Numbered from the stretch's first letter, positions 18,979-31,667 are shown. The stretch: DNA of 64,000 bases from Hanleya hanleyi (GCA_036873755.1 JAVTVY010018981.1:1-64000); one strand, 5' to 3'. Notes: generated by a model from the sequence alone, not told the origin. Made by a program: numbers and translations.

Positions 18979-20140
18979 ATGATAAACTTGAGTCACCCAT
19001 CAAAAGTAAAATTTAAACTGATGAGAATTGTCATATTTGTAGATTGTCTGATATCGTTGTTTAGTTCACACATGAAAAAAATTATAGGCATCCTCCGTTC
19101 ATTTGCCGCAGGCATATGTGGGACTAACTACTCTGATGCTGCCAAGGAGTTTGAATGGCACTTATACACATCTGGAGGGTATAGTTGTGATTGTGAATCC
19201 TCGAACTTTATCTATATACCAATCAAACATATTGTGACTGGTGACCTTGATATAGTGAGAGATAAGGACCTAAAAATACTCCTGATGAAGGGACCTAAAT
19301 ATAGAGAAGCGAGAAGCATAAACTTGAAGGATGACAAGAAAGTAGTCCTGACGGCACAGGAACAGTACGCTATTGAGTGGTCATAGCGAGAATAAGTTAA
19401 ACCTACAATACTCGCTGATTGGCTGGACCTCACCAAGAGCAATTCGCAATAATTTCTAGCAAATCTCCTGGGTAAATTTGTCATAGTCCCAGTAGACAAA
19501 GCTCCAAAAAATATAATATTCGTTTGTAAATATTACTAACACTAGGAGCTGGTTAAATAATTGAGTATTAACACACCATCATCGAATACATCTACTTTCT
19601 CGCTTTTACCAATGCTATTTTGACATTCTCCTTGCATTGTATAATCCCAAAATTAGCGATGCTGTGCAGGACATATACCCCCTTAAATAGATTTGAAGGA
19701 AACTACGGACAGTCTCAATTGAACATCATATTCGGATGTATACATTTACAAGAATGATCAGGGCTTTCTCTCACGTCGAATTTACGAGAGAGTCGATTCC
19801 TACGATTCCTATATTTACAAAGTTAACCACACATTTCTAGATAGCAATATATTCCAGAAGGCCCTGCATGCAGCGTATATATTTCTCTGCTGCTAGCACT
19901 TGCTAGATATTGTGTAAATTTTTAAATCATTGATAAGAATATGACGTGAAGAACTTTATGATGTCTTGTTGTCATCAGTGAAAAGTGTTGACCGCTTTAC
20001 TCGTTCAGGGATCCATATTATGTTTTCTTCAATTTTCATTTCGAGCATTCTGGAACGTAATGCTGAAGTTCTTTCGATTATTTATGTGGACATTCTTTTG
20101 TGGGCGACGGCAGAATATTGAATGTTGGATCTGACGCTTA
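18979..20140 (+). pseudogene. Degenerate reverse-transcriptase element, family R1, copy 1
   Basis: Successive frames show parts of one retroelement protein. 18979-19386 holds KHIVTGDLDIVRDKDL and KGPKYREARSINL. At about 19470-19530 is GKFVIVPVDKA...FVCKYY. At about 19600-19690 the catalytic region reads CYFDILL in place of RYIDDLL, then SDAVQDIYPL, and in another frame DLKETTDS. The same landmarks (RYIDDLL, NDAVKDIYPL, DLKETTDS) occur in the cleaner copy at 61136-61801 on the minus strand. A tail at about 19950-20140 (DVLLSSVKSVDRFTRSG) matches tails at 22026-22259, 43900 and 60629-60958. The core with the IPMGTNCAPLLADL motif seems deleted here. Penelope-like affiliation is a guess. Confidence 0.6.
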
Positions 20141-20972
20141 TAGTATCTCTGCTGAGAAGTTTTGTAACTGAATCGATATTTGTTATCTTCAGCATGTGTA
20201 TATATTTAGCAGTATAATATACAGTTTTAGCTCATATTCTACATTATGTGTAGTGTTTTTATATCACTGTGGGCAGTTTGGTTCGAGGCATGATACTATT
20301 TTGGAACTGAAGAGTACAAAAATACCCGGAGATACACAAAAAATGGTTTAATGCTGTAGAGAGAGAGAGAGTTATCACTGGTAGTTGATTGCTGGGGATA
20401 TCAGGTTGAGATTTATCGATAGGAGAGAAGAAGATTAACATCAACTGCTCCTGGCGGACGATCATTTCTACAAAAGCAGCCATTCGGTATACGTCAGTGT
20501 GCAGATCTGACGCTGGGTTTTCAACATCGGGGATAGCCCAAGAAGTGAATCACTGGATAATGACAGTTTAACAGGATTGGACTGAAGTTAAATTTTTGAA
20601 ACATGAACTTTTGCTAAAAAAATGTCAGGTGGAAATTCCATTTCATTGTGTGACGACCAAGCATAAATGGACTCTCCCCTTGGGATTACATTGTTCTCGG
20701 GTGGGGAAAAAACAGTAGGCGCCAGCACATTGTCACATAAAATTGAACCACGTCTTCAGCAGATACATCGACAAGCCCTGGATATACGACAATGCTTTGG
20801 TTATCCAATGAACTGACCCCTGTGGATAAAACCAAAGCAATCCACCTTTAAAGAAACTCTATGATTGTTTGGGTTCTTTTTAAAAATTTTCCACAGGCCA
20901 ATGAAGATCCCGTATTTCTTTTTGAAAATTGGTATGGTCCAATCAATTGATAAGTACAATATTTTGATACTT
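20141..20972. other. No gene recognised
   Basis: AT-rich sequence; a short (GA)n run near 20357. Nothing else supported. Confidence 0.4.
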
Positions 20973-21608
20973 CTAAAAAAGGGGGTCGCCAGTAGAAAAT
21001 TTTAATTCTTTCAAAAATGAAGTTATCTCAAAGACTTTTTGTATATATTGGATACATGATCAAAATTATTTGAAAAAACATCATTTGCACAAAGATGTAT
21101 ATATCGGTTGCCATGGCAACGGCGGCCATCTTGGATTTTGGCAGTAAATTAGGAACGCATTATACGCTCAAGTAAAAGAGCAAACTTGCAGGGTATCTCT
21201 GTGGCGTGTTCCTTTGTATAAATGAGAAGTTTCAAGCAAAACTAACCACCGAAAGCAAAATTTAAGCTGTTTTACTGATTTACACTATATACGCATATGC
21301 CTGGTTACTGCCGTCAAATTTTGTATCCAATGGGTATTTGTGCTTGAAACTTATTATTTGCACAAAGGGACACATAGCAGAAATACCCTGCAAGCTCTTT
21401 TACTTGGGCATATAATGCGTTCCTAAGTTAGGTACCAAAATCCAAGATGGCTGCCGTTACCATGGCAACCGATGTATACATCTTTGTGAAAATGATGGGT
21501 TTTTTTCAAATACTTTTGATCATGCATCCAATATATATAAAAATCGTTGACATAACTTCATTTTTGAAAGAATTGAAATTTTCTACTGACGACCCCCTTT
21601 TAAAAGGT
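20973..21608. mobile_element. Fold-back element, ~265-bp arms
   Basis: 20973-21240 matches the reverse complement of 21347-21608, with about 105 bp between. Shared blocks include GGGGGTCG(C/T)CAGTAGAAAA at the tips, GGTTGCCATGGCAACGGC(G)GCCATCTTGGATTTTGG, and a CCCTGCAAG region. The arms are diverged by eye 10-15 percent. No coding capacity. The 90-codon open frame at 21447-21719 lies in the right arm and is a by-product. Confidence 0.85.
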
Positions 21609-22025
21609 GGAAGACATCCCGTGATGTACCGTTGTTTCTATATAGCTCTATATTTCAACGACGGTAGAAACTACTGGAGGACCGATCATAACTGTAATTC
21701 TACTACCATGGAAGTGTAACTATTTCCCTATATTAATAAGCCACATGACCGCCATGCTTTTATTATTTTCACGTGATCTTCTGCTCAAGGGGTTATGAAT
21801 ATAGGTAGAAAATGGCCACAAAAGCTTCAGTTCTCATCTCAGCCCAATATTTTTTACTCTGTACCACTGATGAAGATAACAGTTCGATCGTTCGATTAAA
21901 AAAATGAGAAGTTCTTACAAGGAGTGTTTCTCTGCTTTATTCTCCCAGCTTTCAAAATGCCATTTAAAGAAGGAGGTGTGGAGAAATCTATACTCACAAG
22001 AGAGCTGACAAAATGCGTTATTATT
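21609..22025. other. No gene recognised
   Basis: AT-rich; no supported feature. Confidence 0.4.
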
Positions 22026-22259
22026 CTAACATGTCACAGAGTTGTCAGGATGCGTTAAGGTCTCGATAGCAGCCATCTCCCATAAAAGAATTTCCGCGTC
22101 AATAATCATACCTATTTCGTATGACAGCACTAATTCCAACTGCGTATGAAATAAGAATGATAGAAACGTAAGATGGTTTCTTACACGAGAGAAGCGGTCA
22201 GCACTTCTTAATGATATCAGCAAGACGTGATGATGTACTTTACATAAAGTCCTAATCAT
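22026..22259 (-). pseudogene. Tail of reverse-transcriptase family R1, copy 2
   Basis: The minus-strand frame contains VLLISLRSADRFSRVRN followed by a hydrophobic LELVLSYEIG stretch. It parallels DVLPASLKTVDRFSLAGN...LVLILLYGI at 60629-60958 and the tail at 19950-20140. The rest of the element is absent, so this is a truncated relic. Whether this tail was ever translated is uncertain. Confidence 0.45.
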
Positions 22260-23815
22260 TGACCATTATTCTTTCCAGGTCGTTTTCCAGAGTATATATC
22301 TAGGGTGTGTTTAGATCTATTAAAATTGGGCTATATACACAGCACATAGTATAGTTTCACTCAAAATGTGATTTTGGCCAGTGAGATTCAATTCCTCTTC
22401 AAAATTCCCCTTTCTCTAACCGTCGCATTGTCAAACTTTAATCTATAGAAATAGTTGTACATGTATGTCATTGATGAGGTCGAATTTGATCTAAATAAAT
22501 TATATCGTTTGAACTGGAGAAGGGAGAACGAATCACATCTGTCCCATTGTGAAATTGTAAATTGTCCAAATACATGTATGTCATTGGTGAGACGAAATTT
22601 GATATAAATCATTTCGTTCTCACCCAATCAACATTAAAGGAGAAGATAATACTCAGAAAAACTGAAAGATCAGTCTTTCCAGTATCAAAACATATGTTTT
22701 GCTATTTTTCCAACCGATGATTCGGCATTCAAACCTCGTACTATTCTAACTCAGGCACGCTGGCATGGTAGCCTGGCTCGTCGAAATGTGTGACGGTTTT
22801 GTAAATAAGCACTCTCTGGTTTGGAGATAAAAATATAACCCATTGCTAATTTTGTAAATCGGGTTTTGCCAGTGAAATGTCACATTCTTTGGAAGATTCG
22901 GATACCCAGCTTGTTGTAACAGCCAAACGCCACACATTGCGGCATAATGGGTATTTATGGCCAATCTGCACATAATCTCTGTCAAACTTTAGCAATATAC
23001 AACAGTAAATACCAGTTATGAACCTTTGAACTGGGTGACTTCTTGCTATACTTTTGATGCATGGCGGAAACGCGTCGAAAGCCCGGTGAAATCATGCCGA
23101 GGCACTCGTTATATATTTTCTGATTGGTTAAACTTAATCCATGGTGGCGCTTACGAATACTTAGAAAAAAAAGGTCAGTCTTTCCAGTATAATATTTGTG
23201 ATGTTTCGATATCTATTCGTGAGCCACAGAAAAATCGCAAAAATATTTGTCTATAGTTTCAGATATTGAATGTAGGTATTTCATTTCCAGGCTGCCTTTC
23301 CAAAGTGGTTTGTTCTCCTTTAAAATTGGGTTATATACTCATCACAGTTTAATTTCACACTAACTTTGCTTTTGGTCAAGGTGTTTTTTTCCATGTTAAT
23401 GTATCTTCATTTCCTATCTGCCCCATTGACTAATTTCACGTCAAAGTGTCAATATATGAACGAGTGACAAAAAAAGTTCAGTTCCGTAGAAAGACATCCT
23501 GACACCAGCCCCTACCACCTTTTGGCACCAGTCCTAGTCGATGGTAAATTTTGCATGGCAATATGAATTCCCCAGGCATCGTCCAACGTGATTTTGGTGA
23601 AAATGCCAGGTGGAAAGTTCCATTTAGGTTGCATTAACTGGGGCTAGTTCTACTAAGTCAGCTTATACTATATTTTTACTGAACTTACATCTGAAGTTTA
23701 TCTGTTATTTTTCAGATGTGAACCTGACTGTGACGAACAACCGGAAGTGGATGTTAACCACGTGGATATTAGGGCCTCACATACCTTCGTGAACTGTTTT
23801 AACTTTAATGACGCA
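22260..23815. other. No gene recognised; a short direct duplication
   Basis: A block with ACATGTATGTCATTG(A/G)TGAG...GAATTTGATCTAAAT is present at about 22459-22500 and, diverged, at 22571-22612. Nothing else recognised. Confidence 0.4.
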
Positions 23816-24258
23816 AAGTGAGCTGTTCATCATTCTCAATTGTTCTGTCGACTGTTAAAGCACCAGTGAACTGTTAATCATTCTCAATTGTTCTATCGAC
23901 TGTTCAAGCACAAGTGAACTGTTCATTATTCTCAATTGTTCTATCGCCTGTTCGAGCACAAGTGACCTGTTCATCATTCTCAATTGTTCTATCGACTGTT
24001 CGAGCACAAGTGAACTGCTCATCACTCTCAATTGTTCTATCGCCTGTTCGAGCACAAGTGAGCTGTTCATCATTCTCAATTGTTCTATCGACTGTTCAAG
24101 CACAAGTGAACTGTTCATCATTTTCATGTGCTCTGTCGACTGTTCAAGCACAAGTAAACTGTTCATCATTCTCAATTGTTCTATCGACTGTTCAAGCACA
24201 AGTGAAGTGTTCATCATTTTCATGTGCTCTATCGACTGTTCAAGCACAAGTGAACTGT
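23816..24258 (+). repeat. 48-bp minisatellite, about 9 copies
   Basis: The unit TGAACTGTTCATCATTCTCA + ATTGTTCTATCGACTGTTCAAGCACAAG repeats about nine times with point changes. Variant units with TTTCATGTGCTC in place of CTCAATTGTTC occur twice. Since 48 is divisible by three, long frames exist on both strands (16-residue repeats), which I regard as artefacts. Confidence 0.92.
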
Positions 24259-26930
24259 TTCACCTAACTGCATAGGTATATGTATTCCCATGTCCAACAT
24301 GGTTTAGCGATGCACCACCTTTGCTCAATTATACAAAGAGAAGATGACAATGGACGATCCCTCTAGTTTATTTTCTCAGGTTTTAAAACGCCAACCGAGT
24401 TAGAGATAATAAATAACTGAACCTATCTGAACAAAGTAATTTAGAGTGCGTTAAGGTATCAATGTCCCTCCAATAGAATATTCTAATACCCTCTTCCTTA
24501 TTGTCTAATTTACTCAAGAATCGGATAAGACATGCAACATATCCTTTGCAAGGGCACGGATACGAGTAACCAAATGAGAGAAATGATTATGTATTTTGAT
24601 CTGAATAACGAAATGATGCTAATTTCACTAGATTAACTATTGGCTAATTTTATAGATCTTCTAGGTTATTGAAGTGATTGTTTCAAAATAAAGCTCGCTT
24701 GTCCGAGACACTTCGAACTCAAAACTGTTTTCGATATTCACAATTTCATACTTGGTCCTCTGAATTCGGTTTCAAGGTTTAAATAGAAAATAAGTTCGAT
24801 TAAAATGACTCCTTTAAGTCACAAATTCATACTTCAGAAGGAAGACAGATTTGACAAACAGATGAGCTTTAAAGGCCCTGTGACGTTTTAGCGAGATTTT
24901 CCTTCCATGAAGTGCGATTTAAGTGCATTCTTAGATAGAGCTTATGTCCAAATTAGATCTGTACCCTTGGTGACTGAAAAGTTTGTTACCAAATTGACCA
25001 ACTTCCGGTTTTATGGTGGGTTCCATCTTGAATTCTGCGATCTGTTGCATGACGGGTGGTACGATTTTTGCTATAAATCTGGAAATCATACGCAGGCGTG
25101 GTTCCTTTATGAATGAATCAGTCCAGCAAACAAAACAAAAATAACTCCAAATAAAACATCCAAATATAGTTCACTGCAAAAAGTATTTGATACGACCAGC
25201 CGCAACCTCCTGCCAGTCTGCCAGTCGACTGGCAGAAGGGGAGATCACCCTGTTTGGAGGTTGGACCAGCCGACCGCCTCGATCGGCCGTGTTCGGATGT
25301 TTACATGGTTTCGTTTACATCAGGTGATCCGGGAGCTTCTGCGATCGGCAGCACGGAGCTCCAACACGACATCAATGCAGCATATCTGTCAAATTCGCCT
25401 CATAATAACCTGGACAAAAGTCATCCGATATAAAGCTTATCTATTCAGCGTTTCTTATCTGAAGTTCGTTAAGATATGATAGTTATTTGCTCGAAGATAG
25501 GAAGATAGAACCCAGAGAGCATGGAGAGATGGGGTTGAAAATTATCCAGTTTCACAAAGATCATGAGTTTCGCTGATAATGCGAATTCGAACATGAAAAT
25601 ATACGTAAACCCAATACTCTCTTCAATGGATTGGTTTGTAATACGTGAAATTTGAAATGATTTGCCATTTTGGTATCAACTATTCCAAAATCGATTGATA
25701 CAAATTTGTGAATGTTTGAAAGAAAATATCCGGAATTTGCGAAAATTAGAATAAAAACAACAAAATTTCCAGACTGTTTCAATAGTGTCAGATCGCTTCC
25801 TGTATTCATCTTGTATCACTGATTTCTGAAAAAAACAAGGTCTCATCTCTGTGAAAAATGTGTGGCCCCACTCAACTCTGTCTCAAATATGTATCGCTTT
25901 CACAAGCTTCACATTTATTCCTGAATGTATGACCTAGTTGACTGACCATTCCAACTCAGATTTCCACTTGGGTTCATTCTCGCTCCACCAGACTGAGATA
26001 CATGCTACCACAACGCCTCTGGCTCAAAATAAAAGCACACACATTATGTCATAAATATCCATGAGTGCGAAGAGACAATTGATGCGGCACATAACAGTCA
26101 ATGGCAGCGCCATTTGTATCTCCCGTGGGCAGTAGTCACCCGTAGGCAGACTGATATGCATCGATAACACCCCGAGAGAATGTTGGAGCTTTAGCAAGGA
26201 AGAATTTGTCAACATCAACAGATCGAACAGGTCAAAGATGCTGCGACTCCGCACCGTCTAAAAATTGCCTGGCTTCCCTTGATTTGAAGTATAATCAATA
26301 GGCGTGGATGTTTACACAAGCTATGGCAAGCTCGCCTGTCAGTAATTTCCCGTTTACAGGCCCAATCTGTCTTAGTCGGGCCTCGTGACGGAGGCTAGAT
26401 AATATAACCGCTGTGATTGGACATCTAGGAAGAGCCGCCAAATATTGTGCGGGGCTCCTTTTACACGACAGCGTCTGCTGGAGAACTAGCGTAGAGCATT
26501 GCTGTCAAGGTGACAATGACTTTGGGGGGAGGCTACTGTTTTCCCGAATTCACGACATTAGCACGCAACATTTCGGCACATGACATTTCGGCACGTGACA
26601 CTTTTGCACAGAGTGGAAGGTACATTTTGGTAATCTCGAATATGAAAGCATCGAAAACCCTATACTGCGACTTCTTTTCTTTTCCTTTTTTTTTGCTAAG
26701 CCTTGGACGAGCCACTGGGCATTTATTTTGGTTTCTTTCGTACAAAACTCTTCCATCATGCACCCACATGGTGGATCAAACTCCAAAGAAAGAAGACAAA
26801 AAACAACATATATATTTTGCCGCCATGACAGCAGAAGGGGAGCAAATTGCTCTTATAGCTTATCAATTGGCAAATACTCCAGTACATTAACTACAGTCTC
26901 TGTCTGTTTCAATTTGCTGAGGATCATGTT
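24259..26930. other. No gene recognised
   Basis: AT-rich sequence. A perfect palindrome CTGCCAGTCGACTGGCAG lies near 25217. Open frames up to 126 codons (26510-26890) show no domain. Confidence 0.4.
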
Positions 26931-26935
26931 TTACA

Positions 26936-27022
26936 TACTGTAAAACATGAAACTTTCGCGACATGAAACTTTCGCGATTTTTCAATTTTAAAAAATTCGC
27001 GACATGAAACTTTCGCGATTCT
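26936..27022 (+). repeat. CTGTAAAAC/TTTCGCGA short element, copy 1
   Basis: Starts CTGTAAAACATGAAACTTTCGCG and repeats CGACATGAAACTTTCGCGA three times. It shares its end and its core with the hairpin at 27850-27951. Confidence 0.6.
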
Positions 27023-27372
27023 CTCTGTGCCAGAAATTTTTTTTTATCTGCAAATATATCATACTTATAGACATGGGAAATAGATACCGAACGCGGCAAA
27101 ATCGGCAAAGCCACGTGTTCTCACACGTGGGTGCGCGCAGTGTGGTCGTTTCACAGTATCAACACGAGTCTAACAAAAAGGCGGCGTTAACTATATGAAG
27201 AATGGTATTCAAACAGAGGTTTCTTGACTGTTGGGGCAGATTATTTCAATCCCGCTGTTTCAGCCTTAAAAGGAATTCTCGTAGGTAAACAAACCCTATA
27301 TCGCGAGATATGTTGCAGGTAGTTGTCATTTAAATTCCGCTAGTAAAAGTAAATAAATACCGCACAGGAGAG

Positions 27373-27742
27373 CTCCAGTCGTTAGATCTGAGCGGGAATG
27401 GAGCTTTCAAAGCCGCACTGAAAGACCATTTCACCGCGTGGTATGAAGACATTGTTGAAAAGTGGAAAATCTGTGCAGGATATCAAAGTTGACTTGAAAC
27501 TTTCCCCATTGAAACCTAAACACGCGCTGTGGATGGTGAAGGCCCATGAACAACTCAGAAACATCTTGTCTGCTATCCTACAGGTGTTCAAAACGGTCGG
27601 CATCAAGGCGGCAAACGAGAACATTGACGATCGTTTCTGGTATTACACTGCTTCACATATACAAGTCTTGGGACAATTCAGCAGAATTAATTGTACTATT
27701 ATATATGAAACTGTATCCGGTGCTTTAAACAGTCACTTCTGA
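27373..27742 (+). pseudogene. Pogo/jerky-like (DDE_1) transposase C-terminal relic
   Basis: From 27373 one frame reads LQSLDLSGNGAFKAAL, close to the LQPLD-x3-N-x2-FK motif that holds the third catalytic Asp of DDE_1 transposases. A frameshift near 27440 leads to the frame at 27443, with VDLKLSPLKPKHALWMVKAH, a segment that typically follows in this family (LKP-x-HA-x-W) and then a GI motif. N-terminal DNA-binding and the first two catalytic residues are missing. An old fragment, not a gene. Assignment is from motif memory only. Confidence 0.55.
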
Positions 27743-27849
27743 ATAGAGCTTAGATGGTGAGACCATTAAAACTGTGCTAATGTCGAAAACAATTGATCTC
27801 ATGTCCTTTCTCTGTCGTTGTTGTTGTTGCGATATGTCTTCGCCCTTGT

Positions 27850-27951
27850 CATATGAACATGTTTCTTTCGCGTGCATGAAACTTTCGCGATTTATTCTAA
27901 TCGCGAAAATCGCGAAAGTTTCATGCACGCGAAAGAAACGTGTTTTACAGT
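27850..27951. repeat. Short hairpin element with TTTCGCGA core, copy 2
   Basis: GTTTCTTTCGCGTGCATGAA at 27859 pairs with TTCATGCACGCGAAAGAAAC ending at about 27939; both arms include ACTTTCGCGAT. Right end GTTTTACAG mirrors the CTGTAAAAC end of copy 1. Confidence 0.8.
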
Positions 27952-27955
27952 AGCA

Positions 27956-30900
27956 CAAGAATATCTTTAACTGCACTGATTAATTAGTATATTTGGACCG
28001 GTAAATATAATATTTGGCATGCAGTAAGATATATTCATCCTTGTTGATTCAGTACGGTATACACATGGTATAGATTAGAAATTTTGCTGCAGAAATATTC
28101 TAATATTTCAGTTTATTTTACTCAGACATGTATATCATTCAGTCAACCAGATTACTGACATTGTTCCATTGCCTGATATATTTCTATCTTACCATTGGTT
28201 GTAACCATGGCCTTCACTCTCCAGACTCGGACACTTTTCGGCTTGTCAGTGACTAAAATATTGAATGCTGGAGAGTGTACATCCGTGAGCATAACGGAAC
28301 GAAAAGATCCTACACTGAACCCCGTGGGCTTGACAAGCCGTATGAAGCAGTTGTTGCCCATTTCACCATATTCAGGGCAATCCAGTAGCCAACCCACAAA
28401 ACTACAGAGGGCAACAACATCAGCAAGGGCCTTTTTTCAAGACGAGTCACCAATAATTCCCATACCATCTATGATGGACAAACAGATGTCTGCTGGTCTC
28501 GTCGTCTGAGCACATGTACTTGTTTATTTATTCGAGCCGCAAGGTCATATCCAATATTGCATTAATTAAACGCTCTGCTGACACTGTCAGAGACCCTTGT
28601 GTGTCTGGGATATGTGAACTGTGTTATACAATGTATATATCAGTGTATCCGAGTAACAGTTGTCTACACAATGCAAGTAACCTATTTAACCATTAAATAT
28701 TCCATTTAATGGGAGCACAAATTAATGACAATCACTGGATGACGGTAATTGTTGTTTCGTCTGTCTTGGAATCTAGAAAAAAAATGCAGCTCCAACACAA
28801 AATTGGCAATAAGAAGTTAAACCATTCCGTGATTTTCATTAACTTGCCAAGCACACTACTAAGAAGTAATTGCGGCTCGATAGAGCGAACTGCATTTGTA
28901 TGTTTTTTCTCCTGCAAATATCGGAATATAAAATATCGGGACAAGAGGAAAATCAGGGACGGTTTATTTTTCATTAAATAATAAACCAATAAAATATTTG
29001 ATTGGGCCTTACAGGAAATAATAAATATTGAGAATACACATTTTGTAATATCTGATGTTCCTGGTGATGGAAGCTGGTTTTCCACTGTATTGCATGGTAG
29101 AATGGTGCTATGAAAATGATCATGATATGTAATAGGTAAAGCCAGAATAGAAATGCAGATTTTCTATCCGCGTTCGCTTCTAGGCTTTGCCTATTACATA
29201 TTACGTTTCATTTGGGAATGAAACGACATCCTTTTCTGTCTGTAAACATATGAAGCCAGACCAGAACCATTGTCAATGGACAATATCCGTCAATGGGGAT
29301 CACAAGCCACACTAGTGCTCCAACATGCAGGTAAAGAATGCGTGGCGTCATAAAAGGAACAATTATAACGTCGTTACATTATGACGTTGCCTTCGTGGCG
29401 TCCAGAAAAACGACATGGGCATTACCTCTTGGTACACGTAGCCACCTTGCGTCAGTTTGAACTGACGAACCCAATTGATAGATCAAATATTTCGGTGAAA
29501 AGCTTAGTTTAATTCTGGACTTGATACATATGTTTACTTAGAGAAAAGGGTGTCGTTTCATCTCGAAACAGATGATTTCACCTAAATCCATCAGTTCAAG
29601 GTGCCGTTATTCAAGAACCCGAAAACGCAGAGCCTTTTCGTGAGTTTTTTAATACGTAATGTTCTTTTTTTTCCACTCCAACCGCACCTGATGGAGACTA
29701 AAAATATCAGTTATTAGACAGAAAGATTGTAAATCTCGAGCAAACTGAAAACGTGAAACTTCGGTTCCATCGTGGGCGTTCGGATTACCGGTGTTTTCTC
29801 ACACTCATAATAAATAATTTTCGACTACTAAAATGTACGCCCCTCCAAGAAAAATATTTAGCTTGATAGCATTTCTATGCATAATATCCTACACAGACAT
29901 AGAATAACCAAGCACAGTTTATCATGAATTATTCGGGGGTGGAAATACCGAACATTATTATTAGAATCAGCTTCCGGATTACAAAATGGCAGCAAACAAA
30001 AACATATTGAGAACGAACAATAGAAATACGGAAAGAGAACGGATTTATGAATGAAAAATAGTCTCCTCACATTCCTTCGACCCCGCACTCGCACCAAATA
30101 TGGAACACTGTGTACGCACAGTTGTACAGTAACTGGCTTATACAACACTAACGTGTATACGTAGTAGGTCATATTTCAGTCGCGCTCTTTACACAATCGA
30201 CATCGCAGACGTGATTTGTCAACCCGTGTACTTGGTAGATACAGTCTTACTACAGTCAATATCAGTAGGCCATTACTAGCGAAATTGAAGGTCATTGTCG
30301 TTATCTATCGAGCCATTTACGTCGACAAAGACCTATTTTGCAGACGCTAAGACAGTTAACTTAAGTGGGCGATGTAAACATCTTTGTCATGAGTTTATAC
30401 ATGGTATATATATGCTTATATATCACCCCCATGCACTAACACACCCAGCTCTACTTTAGCTTTTAAAGGTCATACATTAGAAATATACATGTACAAACAA
30501 AGATATTTAGGAGGATGGTTATGATAAACACGCCGAACTCTAACATTTAAAACAACGTTACATATCGGCGGCTTTGGGCCTTCTATGCTGCTGTGCTGGG
30601 TAAGAATTTGCTTCCAAGAACTGTTTTATTCCCACCATTTTGAACTTCCTATTTTAATGTGGTGGTTTATCGAAGGAGAGATACGCGACATTCCCAGTTT
30701 TGCTCATATCAACCATTTTCGAAAAAATGGTAAATACACCCAAGCCTGACAGAAACACGATGGAATGATAAAGATAGCAATGATCCAGTCTATGAGAATT
30801 GTTTTGTTACATTCAAAAAGTTTACGTTTCACACTATTCCGGCCTGTTGTCTTTTAGATCATGTGTTCGCCTTAGTTCTTCATTAATTTATCTCCATGGG

Positions 30901-30965
30901 TAAACCATCTACCACCAAATCTAAAATGACATAATATTTACTATTCAAAAATCTGACAATAACAA
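27956..30965. other. No gene recognised; one small hairpin
   Basis: A short inverted repeat (ATGTAATAGGTAAAGCC...GGCTTTGCCTATTACAT) spans about 29125-29200. Open frames on both strands at 28152-28509 are about 80-100 codons long but carry no motif I know. Remainder AT-rich. Confidence 0.4.
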
Positions 30966-31115
30966 TAACGTAGTACAAAACAATGTCGGCGTATAGACAA
31001 TATGTCATGGCTCCACAGACAAATATACTGACTGCATATTTAAAAAAAACATCATAAAAACCAATTGATTCCTGTGAAGATTTGTGTCCCAGGCACGCTT
31101 TTGTTGTCGATGTGA
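30966..31115 (+). repeat. Dispersed repeat D2, block Q, copy 2
   Basis: Matches 7316-7463 ('tggctccacagacaaatatactgac', 'cctgtgaagatttgtg'). Here block Q precedes block P (31704-31800), the reverse of the order at 7 kb, which suggests the ancestral unit was tandem or that segments were shuffled. A 182-codon minus-strand frame (30883-31431) crosses this block and the neighbouring MITE; it has a hydrophobic run but no domain. Confidence 0.5.
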
Positions 31116-31195
31116 AAAAAATGTCCCAAACGAGGGAGTAATTACAAAAGGCAAATTCGTATTCAGAACAAATACATGCGAGGCCCGATGCCGAC

Positions 31196-31667
31196 CACAG
31201 GCCCGTAAAACAAGAATGGGGCGGGGGGGGTGGGTGTACGGTGGTATTACGGTGATGTGTCTGACTGGTCAGTCGCGACACGGCTCCGGCAAGAGTGGTC
31301 ACACACTGATCAGCTGTCGCGACTGACCAATCAGAATTGAGAACGAAGCTTGCCATAATCTCGATGTTCCGGGATGAATGGACAGTTACTTTGGATTTTG
31401 GATCGCCCGGCAAAGGTAAAAAATTGCACAAATTTACTAATTTGATGACGGGAATATATAAAGTGATACTTGTAGAATATGTTGATGTATTTGTTTGGCG
31501 GTAAACCGTTTATTTCTCGATTCATCCAAAGTGCGTTTCGCACCTTGATGTAGTTTATATAAAGCATTGGTTTATATATAGGGACCCCATATTTCGACAA
31601 TTCACCGTAATACCACCGTCCACACCTCCCCCCCCCCCCCCCAAAACTCTTGTTTTGCGGGCCTGTG
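31196..31667. mobile_element. hAT-like MITE, 472 bp
   Basis: TIRs CACAGGCCCGTAAAACAAG and (reverse complement of right) CACAGGCCCGCAAAACAAG, with G/C runs next to them and a shared GGTGGTATTACGGTGA inner block. Flanks ATGCCGAC (31188-31195) and ACGCCGAC (31668-31675) form an 8-bp target duplication with one mismatch, as for hAT elements. The interior has a perfect-stem palindrome (GTCAGTCGCGAC...GTCGCGACTGAC, about 31268-31333). No transposase. Confidence 0.78.

Noticed and set aside
23855..24267. 130-codon and 117-codon frames with 16-residue repeats
   Set aside because: By-product of a 48-bp minisatellite; open in both directions.
28152..28509. Overlapping frames on both strands, one with GWLLDCPEYGEMGNNC
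   Set aside because: About 80 to 100 codons each, no domain recognised; left as unexplained rather than called a gene.
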